A stretch of 64,000 nt of DNA from Fen-1258 sp041658245 (GTDB lineage Bacteria; Bacteroidota; Ignavibacteria; Ignavibacteriales; Melioribacteraceae): assembly GCA_041658245.1 (NCBI GenBank), contig JBBAAM010000002.1, positions 62,001 to 126,000 of the forward strand, given 5' to 3'. Both the position numbers and the translations under genes were made by a program. How positions within the stretch are numbered: the first letter of the stretch is position 1; every line of letters starts with the position of its first letter. The notes under the pieces are model-generated. The model was not told where the DNA came from, ran no database searches, and worked only from the letters and a program-made list of their open reading frames with translations. Positions 54,075 to 62,852 of this stretch are shown here, piece by piece.

Positions 54075-56762
54075 TCAATCCTTCATGAACTTTAAATAAT
54101 CAAGAATACCATTATAAATTTTTTCAGCCATTTGCTGACGGAAATTATCATCATATAGTTTTTCTTCATCTTCAGCATGCGACATAAAAGCCTGTTCTAC
54201 TAATATAGCTGGTATATCAGACATTCTTGTAACACGGTAATTGAATGATCCAACAGAACCGAAAGGTTTGAGATCTAATTCTATTAATCTATGGTAAATT
54301 TTTTCTGCTAACGGTGCCCAGAATGGATTATGATAGAAAGTACAAGTGCCAGATGTTCCTAAAAATTCATTTGTCGGTTCACTTGAATTTGCGTGGATAC
54401 TTAAATGAATGTTTGCATCAGAATTTGTTACGAGATCTCTTTTTTCAATAAGAGTCATATCTTTGTCTGAATCTCTAACTTGCAATACTTCTGCACCATA
54501 TTTCCTTAAAAGAGACTCAAGCATTTTGCATAGTTTCAAATTAATTTCTTTCTCTTTTAATCCGGATAATCCAACTGCACCAAGGTTACTTCCTCCATGT
54601 CCGGCTTCGAGAGAAAACTTTATTCCCTTCAATGGTAAATTGGTTTCTAAATTATAAGTCGGGGGATATTTTATTCTAAAAATTAATTCCTTTCCGTTTT
54701 GCTTTAAATCGTAACCCCAAATTTTTGATGTATTTAGATTAACATAAATTTTATAAGTCTCTTTAGATGTTTGCTGCCATGTAATTTTATCAACATAACG
54801 AAGATTATTTCTATGAATAATCCAAGTGCTGCTTGTTTTTACACCATATAAATTAATGATAATTCTTTTCTGCCCAGGATCTGGATAAATATCGTATGGT
54901 ACGCTTTCCAAATATGGTATTTTAATAATATCGGCAGAATCCGTAGGATAACTTGAAATTGGATTAATAAAATAGCTGGGAATTATTGAAGTGGCCGGAA
55001 GCTCTTTAACAAATTCGCGATTAATATATCCTTCCTCACTGTCACTCAAATGTACTCTATAATTTTCTCCAAAAATCCCGTTTGATTTTAAAATTACGTT
55101 TTTCGGAAGTTCGCTTCTTACCGGAGCGCCTAATCTTATAGGTGCTAATGTGAATGTTAAAATGGAATTATCTGAAATGGTTGTTAATGTTGGAAAATCA
55201 GAATAATCTTTAACTGATAAATTAAGATTAAGAATTTTCTCAACTGAATTTTGAGTGGAATTATTTTCAATTGCTTTCAAGATTAATTTGATGCTGTACT
55301 TTTGATCATGCGAGAAATTTTTCAAAGGTATTTGAATTTTATATTGACTTGACCCGCTGTAATCAGTTCTAAAACATTCAAAGGTAAAACCACCCGGAAT
55401 TATTTCAACAAATCCTTTCTGAGATTTTGTACCGTTGAATGAAACTGTTAAATAATCTTCTGGCATAAGGGTAATATTTTCTACTGGCTCTATTGAATTA
55501 TCATTGATCGCCAATTTCAAATCCATAGTAGATGGATCTTTTTTCTGAAATAAAACCCGATCTTCATAAATGACCGTTTCACCGTTATCTTCCTTTACTT
55601 CTGCTCTTAATTTGTTCAATCCATCTTTCAATTTTATCTTTTTGAAGAAGATACCTGTTTTATAAATTTTCACTGAATCGTTATTAATAAACACTTTAGA
55701 AGGATATTTAGTTTTGCAAAGTAAATTGTAGAAGTCATTACTTGTAATATTAGCAAAAGGTCTTCTGAACTCAACCCAGGTTTCGTAACGGCTAACTGTG
55801 TTGTCTTTCTTTAATAAATAATTGTATGGAATTACCCAATCACTTGTTGAAATGTTGTAAATATTATTCCCGATTTTCAGTTTAAGAGAATCGCTTTTAC
55901 CCGTTAATATAAAACTTAGCTTCTTACCATGATTAATTTGCTTGGTCTTATTTTCGTTTAATATAATAGCATCAGTATCATTTTTATCAATAACTTCCGA
56001 AAGATTTAATGTAATAAAATGATCTGGTGAAAATCTTTTCAAATAATTTTTAAGAATTTTTTCATTTTCGTTGACAGTTATGAACTTATTGTATTTAATC
56101 AAATAACCCAATTCATCATCAAATAAAAAATCTATTATTCCTTTTTCCACGTATTTGTCTACCAATTGCGTTTCAGCGTCACTTAATTTACTTGAAATAG
56201 AAACAATCAAAAAAGGTTTTAACATCATACATTCTACAACAATATCTTCGAATAGATCATTATCATCTTTTGAAGAAAGATTAATTCCGCTAAAATAAAA
56301 TCCGTCGAACTCGCAGTTTTTAACAAGCATATTAATATTATTTTTAATGATCATATTTCGGAAGGGTGGAAAGGTTGATCTATTCAATTCGCTGAAATTA
56401 ATTTCAATAAAAAAATCAAGTCCATTGCTATGTGCAAGATCTCCTGCAAACCGAAGAATATTTATAAATGTTAATTCTGCAATTGAAGAAGTTAATAGCG
56501 ATTTGGAAAGGTTGTTCGCATTAAATATAACAGCATCAAAATTTTGTTTTGCTGCTGCTGTAATTCCATCCGCAATTTTATTTTTGATTGTGTCGGATTC
56601 GGTTAAATTCTCGTTTTCAAAATTCAGAAATAGAATTTTATCTTTATAATATTGGAAGGATTTCGATTTGGTTACTGTCTCTTTCTTTGCAACGTCAACG
56701 ATAGTAGAACATGCGGTTGCGAGCATAATAATTAATGCAAAATAACCTAAATGTTTTTTCAT
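54075..56762 (-). CDS. Lipoprotein amidase with N-terminal barrel-like domain
   Basis: About 895 residues from the ATG at 56762, which follows GGAGA; the frame open to 56810 is not used. The signal peptide MKKHLGYFALIIMLATACST carries a lipobox. Residues about 35-235 (FDAVIFNANNLSKSLL, AHSNGLDFFIEINF, FDGFYFSGINLSS) look like a degenerate DigH-type barrel. Middle beta modules follow, then an AMIN-like segment. The C-terminal Amidase_3 domain (about 705-890) has FSLEAGHGGSNLGAVGLSGL, KEKEINLKL, IHLSIHANSSEP and the catalytic ILVEQAFMSH. It cleaves stem peptides from glycan. It starts the minus-strand recycling run and is likely in the outer membrane. Confidence 0.88.
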   Translation of the reverse strand: MKKHLGYFALIIMLATACSTIVDVAKKETVTKSKSFQYYKDKILFLNFENENLTESDTIKNKIADGITAAAKQNFDAVIFNANNLSKSLLTSSIAELTFINILRFAGDLAHSNGLDFFIEINFSELNRSTFPPFRNMIIKNNINMLVKNCEFDGFYFSGINLSSKDDNDLFEDIVVECMMLKPFLIVSISSKLSDAETQLVDKYVEKGIIDFLFDDELGYLIKYNKFITVNENEKILKNYLKRFSPDHFITLNLSEVIDKNDTDAIILNENKTKQINHGKKLSFILTGKSDSLKLKIGNNIYNISTSDWVIPYNYLLKKDNTVSRYETWVEFRRPFANITSNDFYNLLCKTKYPSKVFINNDSVKIYKTGIFFKKIKLKDGLNKLRAEVKEDNGETVIYEDRVLFQKKDPSTMDLKLAINDNSIEPVENITLMPEDYLTVSFNGTKSQKGFVEIIPGGFTFECFRTDYSGSSQYKIQIPLKNFSHDQKYSIKLILKAIENNSTQNSVEKILNLNLSVKDYSDFPTLTTISDNSILTFTLAPIRLGAPVRSELPKNVILKSNGIFGENYRVHLSDSEEGYINREFVKELPATSIIPSYFINPISSYPTDSADIIKIPYLESVPYDIYPDPGQKRIIINLYGVKTSSTWIIHRNNLRYVDKITWQQTSKETYKIYVNLNTSKIWGYDLKQNGKELIFRIKYPPTYNLETNLPLKGIKFSLEAGHGGSNLGAVGLSGLKEKEINLKLCKMLESLLRKYGAEVLQVRDSDKDMTLIEKRDLVTNSDANIHLSIHANSSEPTNEFLGTSGTCTFYHNPFWAPLAEKIYHRLIELDLKPFGSVGSFNYRVTRMSDIPAILVEQAFMSHAEDEEKLYDDNFRQQMAEKIYNGILDYLKFMKD

Positions 56763-56808
56763 TTTGTCTCCAAAAGATATTAAGGCATCTGAAAAATCAA
56801 ATTTGTCC

Positions 56809-56833
56809 AAGTATTATATATATGATAATACTT
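56809..56833. promoter_or_regulatory. AT-rich palindrome upstream of the amidase
   Basis: Arms AAGTATTAT and ATAATACTT flank a seven-base AT loop, 47 bp before the amidase ATG (56762). It may be an operator or simply an AT-rich hairpin. It does not match the CTAC-N8-GTAG motif. Confidence 0.3.
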
Positions 56834-56898
56834 TTTACAATATTTAGAAACAAAGAATGTTATTACTGAAATTCAAACAACTTAATGGAAATCGTATG

Positions 56899-58443
56899 TT
56901 ATTTTATATTACAAACAGCCGGAATACTTTCATTACTTATTCTATCCACAGCAGAAACCGCAATTACATTTAGTTCGTATTTTTTAACAACTTCTTTATC
57001 ATTATCATTAATGAACTTGTATTCGGAAATTAGAGGAACTTCATAAGAAAAAGTATCGCTGTTTAAAATTATGTAATCCCACCTATTACCGTATTTGAAA
57101 TAGACCACCCAGTGAAAAACTGTATTTTTATTTTCGTGTGTCCACGATATTTTAATTTTATCAATTTCTTTTGAAGTAGTAATTTCCGGTGAGGCGAGAG
57201 GTGCATTTTTGAACCATGGAGTTCTCGGAACTAAAGCTTGTTTTTTATAAGGGCCATTTACGATAGCATCGGATAGCTCCTTGTAATTAAGTATAGGTGC
57301 AACACTCCAACACAAGTTACCCGGTGAATCAGGCAGCATTCCCCTTATAATCATTATTTGATTAATTACTTCTAAGGTATTTAATTCGTTATTATCTCTA
57401 TCAATATTGATACCTGGCCAAAAATGTCTGCCTTTCAAATTTTCATTTTTCCACCATCCTAAAAGAATTGGAAAACTTTGCGGAATGGTACTGATTTTCC
57501 AATAAAGTTGAGGCGCCCAATAATCAACCCATCCTTCATTAATCCATAATTTTGCATCGGCATATAATTTATCATATTGATCAAATCCTTCAATTGATTC
57601 CGGATGTTTAGGCCTCCAAATTCCAAACGGACTTAATCCGAACTTCACGTTCGGTTTTATTTCTTTGATGCCTTTATAAATTCTTTGAATGAAAACGTTA
57701 ATACTTTCACGTCTCCAATCGGCTTTGCTTAAACTACCGCCGTTATTCAAATAATTTTTCCAACTTTCCTCATCGGGAAAATCTTCGTCATTATTATATG
57801 AAGGATATGGATAAAAATAATCGTCAAAATGAATTCCATCAATATCATATCTTTTAGTGATATCCATTACAACATTGTAAGAATGATCTTGAACTTCCTT
57901 TTTGCTTGGATCAAGCCACCAATAACCTGATTTTAATTTTACAACCCAATCAGGGTGATTTTGAACAATTGAAAATTCGGTGATTTCTCCTCCTTCAATA
58001 TGATGCGCCCTGTAAGGATTTAACCAAACATGCAATTCCAAACCGCGCTTATGTGCTTCATCTATCCAGAATTCCAAAGGATCGTAATATGGATCGGGTG
58101 CTTTTCCCTGTTTGCCGGTTAAATAATATGACCAAGATTCAATATCACTTTTATAAAACGCATCGCATTGAGGACGTGCCTGGAATATCACAGCATTGAA
58201 ATGATCATTTTTAAGTTTGTCGAGTATTCTAACTGCTTCTTTTTTTTGCTCTTCGGTTGTAAGGTCTTTTCTGCTAGGCCAATTAATATTGGCAACTGTT
58301 GCAATCCAAGCTCCGCGAAATTCTCGTTCTACCTTAGGAGTATCCGGCAACGAATTTTCGGATTTATCAAGTTTCAAAGCAGTACAACCTGAAATAACTA
58401 TTAGTAAAACAATAACAATTTTACCAAATATTTTATTTGCCAT
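56899..58443 (-). CDS. DigH/YddW-like peptidoglycan glycosyl hydrolase, lipoprotein
   Basis: A 514-residue protein of the glycosyl-hydrolase-like 10 (DUF187) family. Escherichia coli DigH in this family cuts denuded peptidoglycan glycan. The lipobox is VISGC near residue 19. Family motifs are EFRGAWIATVANINWPSRKD, FNAVIFQARPQCDAFYKSDI, RGLELHVWLNPYRAHH, the acid pair in DIDGIHFDDYFYPYP, FGLSPFGIWRP and VDYWAPQLYWKIS. A fibronectin-like C-terminal region follows (about 415-514). Substrate glycans are produced by the neighbouring amidases. A paralogue starts at 62853. Site B lies 96 bp upstream, between this gene and the sensor kinase. Confidence 0.92.
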   Translation of the reverse strand: MANKIFGKIVIVLLIVISGCTALKLDKSENSLPDTPKVEREFRGAWIATVANINWPSRKDLTTEEQKKEAVRILDKLKNDHFNAVIFQARPQCDAFYKSDIESWSYYLTGKQGKAPDPYYDPLEFWIDEAHKRGLELHVWLNPYRAHHIEGGEITEFSIVQNHPDWVVKLKSGYWWLDPSKKEVQDHSYNVVMDITKRYDIDGIHFDDYFYPYPSYNNDEDFPDEESWKNYLNNGGSLSKADWRRESINVFIQRIYKGIKEIKPNVKFGLSPFGIWRPKHPESIEGFDQYDKLYADAKLWINEGWVDYWAPQLYWKISTIPQSFPILLGWWKNENLKGRHFWPGINIDRDNNELNTLEVINQIMIIRGMLPDSPGNLCWSVAPILNYKELSDAIVNGPYKKQALVPRTPWFKNAPLASPEITTSKEIDKIKISWTHENKNTVFHWVVYFKYGNRWDYIILNSDTFSYEVPLISEYKFINDNDKEVVKKYELNVIAVSAVDRISNESIPAVCNIK

Positions 58444-58745
58444 AATAATTCCGTATCATATTTTATGTTAGAGGTAAAGTTATTTCACAAAATATTCGTA
58501 TCAACTAATTGGGAAGATAATTAAGGCAAGATAATTCCAACTACATAATTGGGTAGTTTTAATATTGATTTTAATATTAATTATCTGAGGTTGGTTTTGA
58601 GTATTGTTAATTGTCGTATTGATCTTTTTCAAAAGAAATGTATATTATTTTAACATCGAAAAAACATTTATTTTTAACCGGTCTTTTAGAGAATTGAATA
58701 CCGAATAGGAACATGTGAATAAATTTTTTCTCAAATCATATTTGT
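58444..58745. other. Divergent control region between DigH-like and kinase genes
   Basis: This 302-bp spacer contains operator-like site B (58539-58558) and a partial copy, AACTAATTGGGAAG (58503-58516). ATATTTTG (58488-58495, minus strand) and TGGTTTTG (58592-58599, plus strand) are imperfect -7 elements on the two sides. No reading frame is present. Confidence 0.5.
58539..58558. promoter_or_regulatory. Operator-like palindrome, site B
   Basis: AACTACATAATTGGGTAGTT contains exact half-sites CTAC (58541-58544) and GTAG (58553-58556) eight bases apart, extended by AA and TT. It lies between the divergent DigH-like gene and the sensor-kinase gene and could serve both. Confidence 0.7.
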
Positions 58746-61700
58746 ATGCTTAATAGACTTAAGAAAATATTGCTTATTACTACTTTATTTTTTCTTGCCT
58801 TTTTTAATGTGTACAAAGCGCAATATCAAAAAATCATGTTTGATAGAATTGCGAAAGAACAAGGTCTTATTCCCGGAAATGTAAATGATATTTTGCAGGA
58901 TAGTATCGGTTTTGTTTGGATGGCAACAGAAAACGGATTATGCAGATACGACGGATATAACTGTGTTTATTATAAAAACGAAGTTAATGATCACAACAGT
59001 CTTAGTTACAATCATGTTTTTAGTCTCTTAGAAGACAAGAACGGAGTAATATGGGCTGGCACATTAGGAGGTGGTCTAAATAAGTTTAATAGTAAAACCG
59101 GAAAATTTAAACGGTACATACATGATCCAAATAATCTAAACTCAATAAGTAGCAATATTGTTTTTAAAGTGTACAGAGACTCAAAAGAAAGGATTTGGAT
59201 TTCAACCTTAGGCGGAGGATTAAATCTCTTTGATCCGGTTAAAGAAACCTTTATTCATTACAACCATGCAAAGGAAGATTCAAATTCAATCAGCAGTAAT
59301 ATGGTAAGCGCTTTATATGAAGATAAATTTAAGAATTTTTGGGTCGGAACTTTCGATGGAATGAATTTATTTATTGAAGCTGAAAAGAAATTCATACATT
59401 ATAAAAATAATCCTCTCGATGAATACAGCTTAAGTCATAACCAGGTAATGGAATTTCTTGAAGATGATAAGGGACGTTTTTGGGTGGCGACTTTTGGCGG
59501 TGGTGTTGATCTGTTCGACAGAATAAAGAAGAATTTCCACAATGTTAAAAGTGATTTACATTTTCCAATTAAACCGGATAATATGAATGTCAGAAAATTA
59601 TTCGAAGATGAAGAATCTATTTGGGTGGGTACTTACAGTGGCTTGTTTAAATTTGATAAAAACACTTTCGCCAAAACCGATATATATTCTAATCCTAACG
59701 ATCATAACACAATTAATGACAATAAAATAAGATCAATTTACAAGGATAGAACAGGTGTTGTTTGGGTTGGAACAATTGCTGGAGTAAACAAATTTGATTC
59801 GATGAAGAAAAAATTTCAAGTGATAAATTTCAACGAGAATTACAAAGCTTCGCTCGATAATCTTTATGCTATTCCTTCAAAATATATAACGGAAAAAATA
59901 CTTTGGGCAGGACCCGGTGATTCGACCATTTACAAAAGTAAAAACAGAAAAATAAAATTTTTCGGCGAGGTCGTTTCAAAAAAAGGATTCCACACTTTTC
60001 TTTCATCAAATTTTTATTTGGACGAGAAAAATTATTTATGGGTCGGCAGCTACAACGGTATACACTATTACGATATTAAAAAAAACGAGTTTATTAATGT
60101 TCAGTATGTTGATGACGGAACTCCTTCGCAAGGTAATAATTTTGTCAAATGGTTTTATATAGATAAGAAAAATCGTTTTTGGACTGGAACAATGGCTGGT
60201 GGTCTTAATTTGTATAATCCTGAGAAAAACATATTTAAAAAATTTAATCACTTTGAAGAAAATATTAATTCACTCGGCGATTCCAGAGTAATCTCCGTTT
60301 TTGAAGATAGCCATGGATTTTTATGGATTGGTACTTACGGTGGACTTGATGTTTATAACGAAAATGATGAAACATTTAAGCACTACCGTGTAATTCCCAA
60401 CGACAGTACATGTATTTCGAATGATAGGATTTATAATATATATGAATCAAAATCCGGTGATTTATGGATTGGTACTTATCAAGGATTAAACAGATATAAC
60501 CGGGGAAAAAATAATTTTGAGCAATACAATACTAATCAAGGATTAGGTGATAATACAGTTTATAGTATTCAGGAAGATGAGAAAGGAAATTTGTGGATTA
60601 GAACAAACGACGGTATTAGTAAATTCGATCCGATAAAAAAAATATTTAAGAACTATAATACTAAGGACGGCTTACCCGGCATGGAGTTAAACGAAAATAT
60701 TTATTTAAAAAATAATGATGGAAGAATGTTTTTTGGTTTTTCAAAAGGGCTGATTTCTTTTTATCCAGATGACATTAAAGACAATCCTTACAAACCTCAA
60801 ATTGCATTTACTAATCTTACAATAATGGATCAAGAAGCTAAGATGGGAGAGAACTCTCTTTTAACAAAACCGCTCAACGAATTAGAGGAAGTGGTTCTTT
60901 CTTATAAAGACAAAGTAATTAATTTCGAATTTTCTGCACTTCATTTTGCAATACCTTCTAAAAATAAATATGCGTACAAACTTGAAGGGTTTCTAGATAA
61001 ATGGGTTTTTGTAGATGCAAATAATAGGAATGCAAAATTTACTAATTTGAATCCCGGTAAATATATTTTAAAAGTGATGGCTTCAAATAATGACGGTATC
61101 TGGAGCGATGTTGAACGTTCAATAACAATTATTATCACACCTCCGTATTGGGAAACTTGGTGGTTTAGGATTATTGCCATTTTATCATTTTTGTTCGTGA
61201 TATTTTTGATTTATGAAATCCGCTTAAATAGACTACTCGGAATTGAACGCACCAGATCAAGAATTGCCCGTAATCTTCACGATGAAGTAGGAGGTACACT
61301 ATCCAGTATACAATACTTTGTACGAGCAATTGAAAAAGAAATGAATAGTAGTAATTCAGAAAGTACTCCAAAATATTTGAATCTAATTCTGGAAAGTTCA
61401 GCTGATGCACAGGAAAAAATTAAAGATCTAATTTGGACTATAAATCCCGATGAAGACGGATTGGGAAAATTTTTAATAAAGTTTAACAGATACGCATCCG
61501 ATTTGTTAGATGCGAAGGAAATAAATTATAATATTGAATTACCGAACGATAATTTTAATAAGACGATTTCGATGGAAAAGAGACAGCACTTGTGGTGTAT
61601 TTGCAAAGAAATTTTAACGAATATAGTCAGACATGCTCAATGCAAAAATGTAAGTATTAAATTATTTTTTAACGGGAAAACTTTGGATTTATCTATAGAA

Positions 61701-61850
61701 GATGACGGAATTGGATTTAATGAATCGGAAAAAGGATTCAGTAATGGTTTGGTTAATATTAAAAACCGTGCCGAAACTTTAAAAGCTAATTATAAATTAA
61801 CAACAGCAATCAATCACGGAACAAAGTGGTTTTTCTCAATCAAAATATGA
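58746..61850 (+). CDS. Two-component-propeller sensor histidine kinase
   Basis: A 1034-residue sensor. The signal segment (residues 5-25) is followed by about twelve Reg_prop repeats (for example LEDKNGVIWAGTLGGGLNKF and FEDSHGFLWIGTYGGLDVYN) forming two beta-propellers, then a Y_Y_Y domain (about 700-790, YAYKLEGFLDKWVFVDANNR). A membrane helix comes next (about 798-820, FRIIAILSFLFVIFLIYEIR). The cytoplasmic kinase has a NarL-type HisKA_3 region with RSRIARNLHDEVGGTLSS (phospho-His near 844) and HATPase motifs CKEILTNIVRHAQCKNV and LSIEDDGIGFNES. Unlike Bacteroides hybrid sensors it has no receiver or AraC domain; a separate regulator follows. It probably senses a cell-wall glycan or fragment. 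Confidence 0.93.
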   Translation: MLNRLKKILLITTLFFLAFFNVYKAQYQKIMFDRIAKEQGLIPGNVNDILQDSIGFVWMATENGLCRYDGYNCVYYKNEVNDHNSLSYNHVFSLLEDKNGVIWAGTLGGGLNKFNSKTGKFKRYIHDPNNLNSISSNIVFKVYRDSKERIWISTLGGGLNLFDPVKETFIHYNHAKEDSNSISSNMVSALYEDKFKNFWVGTFDGMNLFIEAEKKFIHYKNNPLDEYSLSHNQVMEFLEDDKGRFWVATFGGGVDLFDRIKKNFHNVKSDLHFPIKPDNMNVRKLFEDEESIWVGTYSGLFKFDKNTFAKTDIYSNPNDHNTINDNKIRSIYKDRTGVVWVGTIAGVNKFDSMKKKFQVINFNENYKASLDNLYAIPSKYITEKILWAGPGDSTIYKSKNRKIKFFGEVVSKKGFHTFLSSNFYLDEKNYLWVGSYNGIHYYDIKKNEFINVQYVDDGTPSQGNNFVKWFYIDKKNRFWTGTMAGGLNLYNPEKNIFKKFNHFEENINSLGDSRVISVFEDSHGFLWIGTYGGLDVYNENDETFKHYRVIPNDSTCISNDRIYNIYESKSGDLWIGTYQGLNRYNRGKNNFEQYNTNQGLGDNTVYSIQEDEKGNLWIRTNDGISKFDPIKKIFKNYNTKDGLPGMELNENIYLKNNDGRMFFGFSKGLISFYPDDIKDNPYKPQIAFTNLTIMDQEAKMGENSLLTKPLNELEEVVLSYKDKVINFEFSALHFAIPSKNKYAYKLEGFLDKWVFVDANNRNAKFTNLNPGKYILKVMASNNDGIWSDVERSITIIITPPYWETWWFRIIAILSFLFVIFLIYEIRLNRLLGIERTRSRIARNLHDEVGGTLSSIQYFVRAIEKEMNSSNSESTPKYLNLILESSADAQEKIKDLIWTINPDEDGLGKFLIKFNRYASDLLDAKEINYNIELPNDNFNKTISMEKRQHLWCICKEILTNIVRHAQCKNVSIKLFFNGKTLDLSIEDDGIGFNESEKGFSNGLVNIKNRAETLKANYKLTTAINHGTKWFFSIKI

Positions 61851-61852
61851 TA

Positions 61853-61872
61853 TTCTACATTTGTGGGTAGTG
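61853..61872. promoter_or_regulatory. Operator-like palindrome, site D
   Basis: TTCTACATTTGTGGGTAGTG has exact CTAC (61855-61858) and GTAG (61867-61870) half-sites eight bases apart. It starts three bases after the kinase stop codon and 151 bp before the response-regulator ATG. It is followed by a short GCGAC..GTCGC hairpin. Confidence 0.5.
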
Positions 61873-62022
61873 CATAGCGCGACAAGTCGCAATGGTTGAT
61901 GTTTGATGGAAAATGGAAAATGGGAAAAATTATTTAAAAATATCTTGACACAAAAAACAAAAAGTTAACTGACAATACTATATAATTATTAGAATTTTCA
62001 ATTTCGTAGAAAAAAATACTAA

Positions 62023-62661
62023 ATGATAAAAGTAACAATCATAGAAGATAATGTTTTTGCAAGGACAGCCTGGGAAACAGCACTAAGTTCTGAAAAAGAT
62101 TTTCTGGTGCTGGATTCATTCAGTTCTTGCGAAGAAGCTATCAAATCAGAATCTATTAAAAAATGTGATGTTATATTGTTGGATATCGGGTTACCGGGTA
62201 TTTCCGGAATTGAAGGAGCAGAAATATTCAGCAGTATTAACAATAATGTTTTGATAATAATGATCTCAATTCAAGATGATGATAAAAGTATTTTTGGTTC
62301 CCTTCAAGCCGGGGCTGTCGGATATTTGCATAAATCTGTTTCACCTGAAGAATTAATTGATTCTATCCGATTGGCTGTAAAAGGAGGATCACCGATGACT
62401 CCTCAAATTGCCCGGAAAGTTCTGAAATCATTTCACAAATTTAAACCAAGATATACTGAAGATAATCTTACGGAAAAAGAAACAACAATATTAAATTTAC
62501 TTTCAGAAGGAAAATCATACAAAAAAATTGCTGAAGAGATATTTCTTTCTGTGGACGGTGTAAAATATCATATCCGAAGCATATATGAAAAACTTCATGT
62601 TCATAGTCGGGCTGAAGCAGTTAACAAAGGACAAAAGTTGAAAATTCTTTCAAAGTTGTAA
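62023..62661 (+). CDS. NarL/LuxR-family response regulator
   Basis: A 212-residue regulator. The receiver domain (1-120) has the acidic pair IIEDN, the phospho-acceptor aspartate in VILLDIGLPGISG (near residue 53), and the lysine in GYLHKSVSPEEL. The C-terminal LuxR-type helix-turn-helix (about 148-205) contains LTEKETTILNLLSEGKSYKK and DGVKYHIRSIYEKLHVHSRA. It is the expected partner of the NarL-type kinase encoded 172 bp upstream. Its candidate targets are the CTAC-N8-GTAG sites A-D in this locus. The ATG at 62023 begins the receiver correctly. Confidence 0.95.
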   Translation: MIKVTIIEDNVFARTAWETALSSEKDFLVLDSFSSCEEAIKSESIKKCDVILLDIGLPGISGIEGAEIFSSINNNVLIIMISIQDDDKSIFGSLQAGAVGYLHKSVSPEELIDSIRLAVKGGSPMTPQIARKVLKSFHKFKPRYTEDNLTEKETTILNLLSEGKSYKKIAEEIFLSVDGVKYHIRSIYEKLHVHSRAEAVNKGQKLKILSKL

Positions 62662-62759
62662 TAATTTTATTTCTTCTTTAATAATTATTTGTATTCTATT
62701 TATAGAACGCACAAATTCATTTTGTATTGATATTATTGTTTGGTTTTAAAAATTTGTAA

Positions 62760-62779
62760 AACTACACATTAGTGTAGTG
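62760..62779. promoter_or_regulatory. Operator-like palindrome, site C
   Basis: AACTACACATTAGTGTAGTG contains the perfect inverted repeat ACTACAC-ATTA-GTGTAGT (62761-62778). It ends 25 bases before a TAATTTTG -7 element and 73 bp before the ATG of the second DigH-like gene, a position suited to activation. Confidence 0.7.
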
Positions 62780-62804
62780 AAAATAAGTTTGATTGTTCAC
62801 AAAT

Positions 62805-62812
62805 TAATTTTG
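62805..62812 (+). promoter_or_regulatory. -7 element of the second DigH-like gene
   Basis: TAATTTTG fits TAnnTTTG. At the 20-bp distance where a -33 TTG would be expected (62782-62784) the sequence is AAT, so the promoter lacks a -33 element. Operator-like site C abuts that position. This is the pattern of an activator-dependent promoter. Confidence 0.5.
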
Positions 62813-62852
62813 TATTTCAGTTTTAAATGAATCTTTAAATTTAACTTGCAAA

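Noticed and set aside
61951..61983. Classical -35/-10 promoter before the response regulator
   Set aside because: TTGACA and a TATAAT-like string are present but about 28 bp apart, far from functional spacing; no TAnnTTTG is present either.
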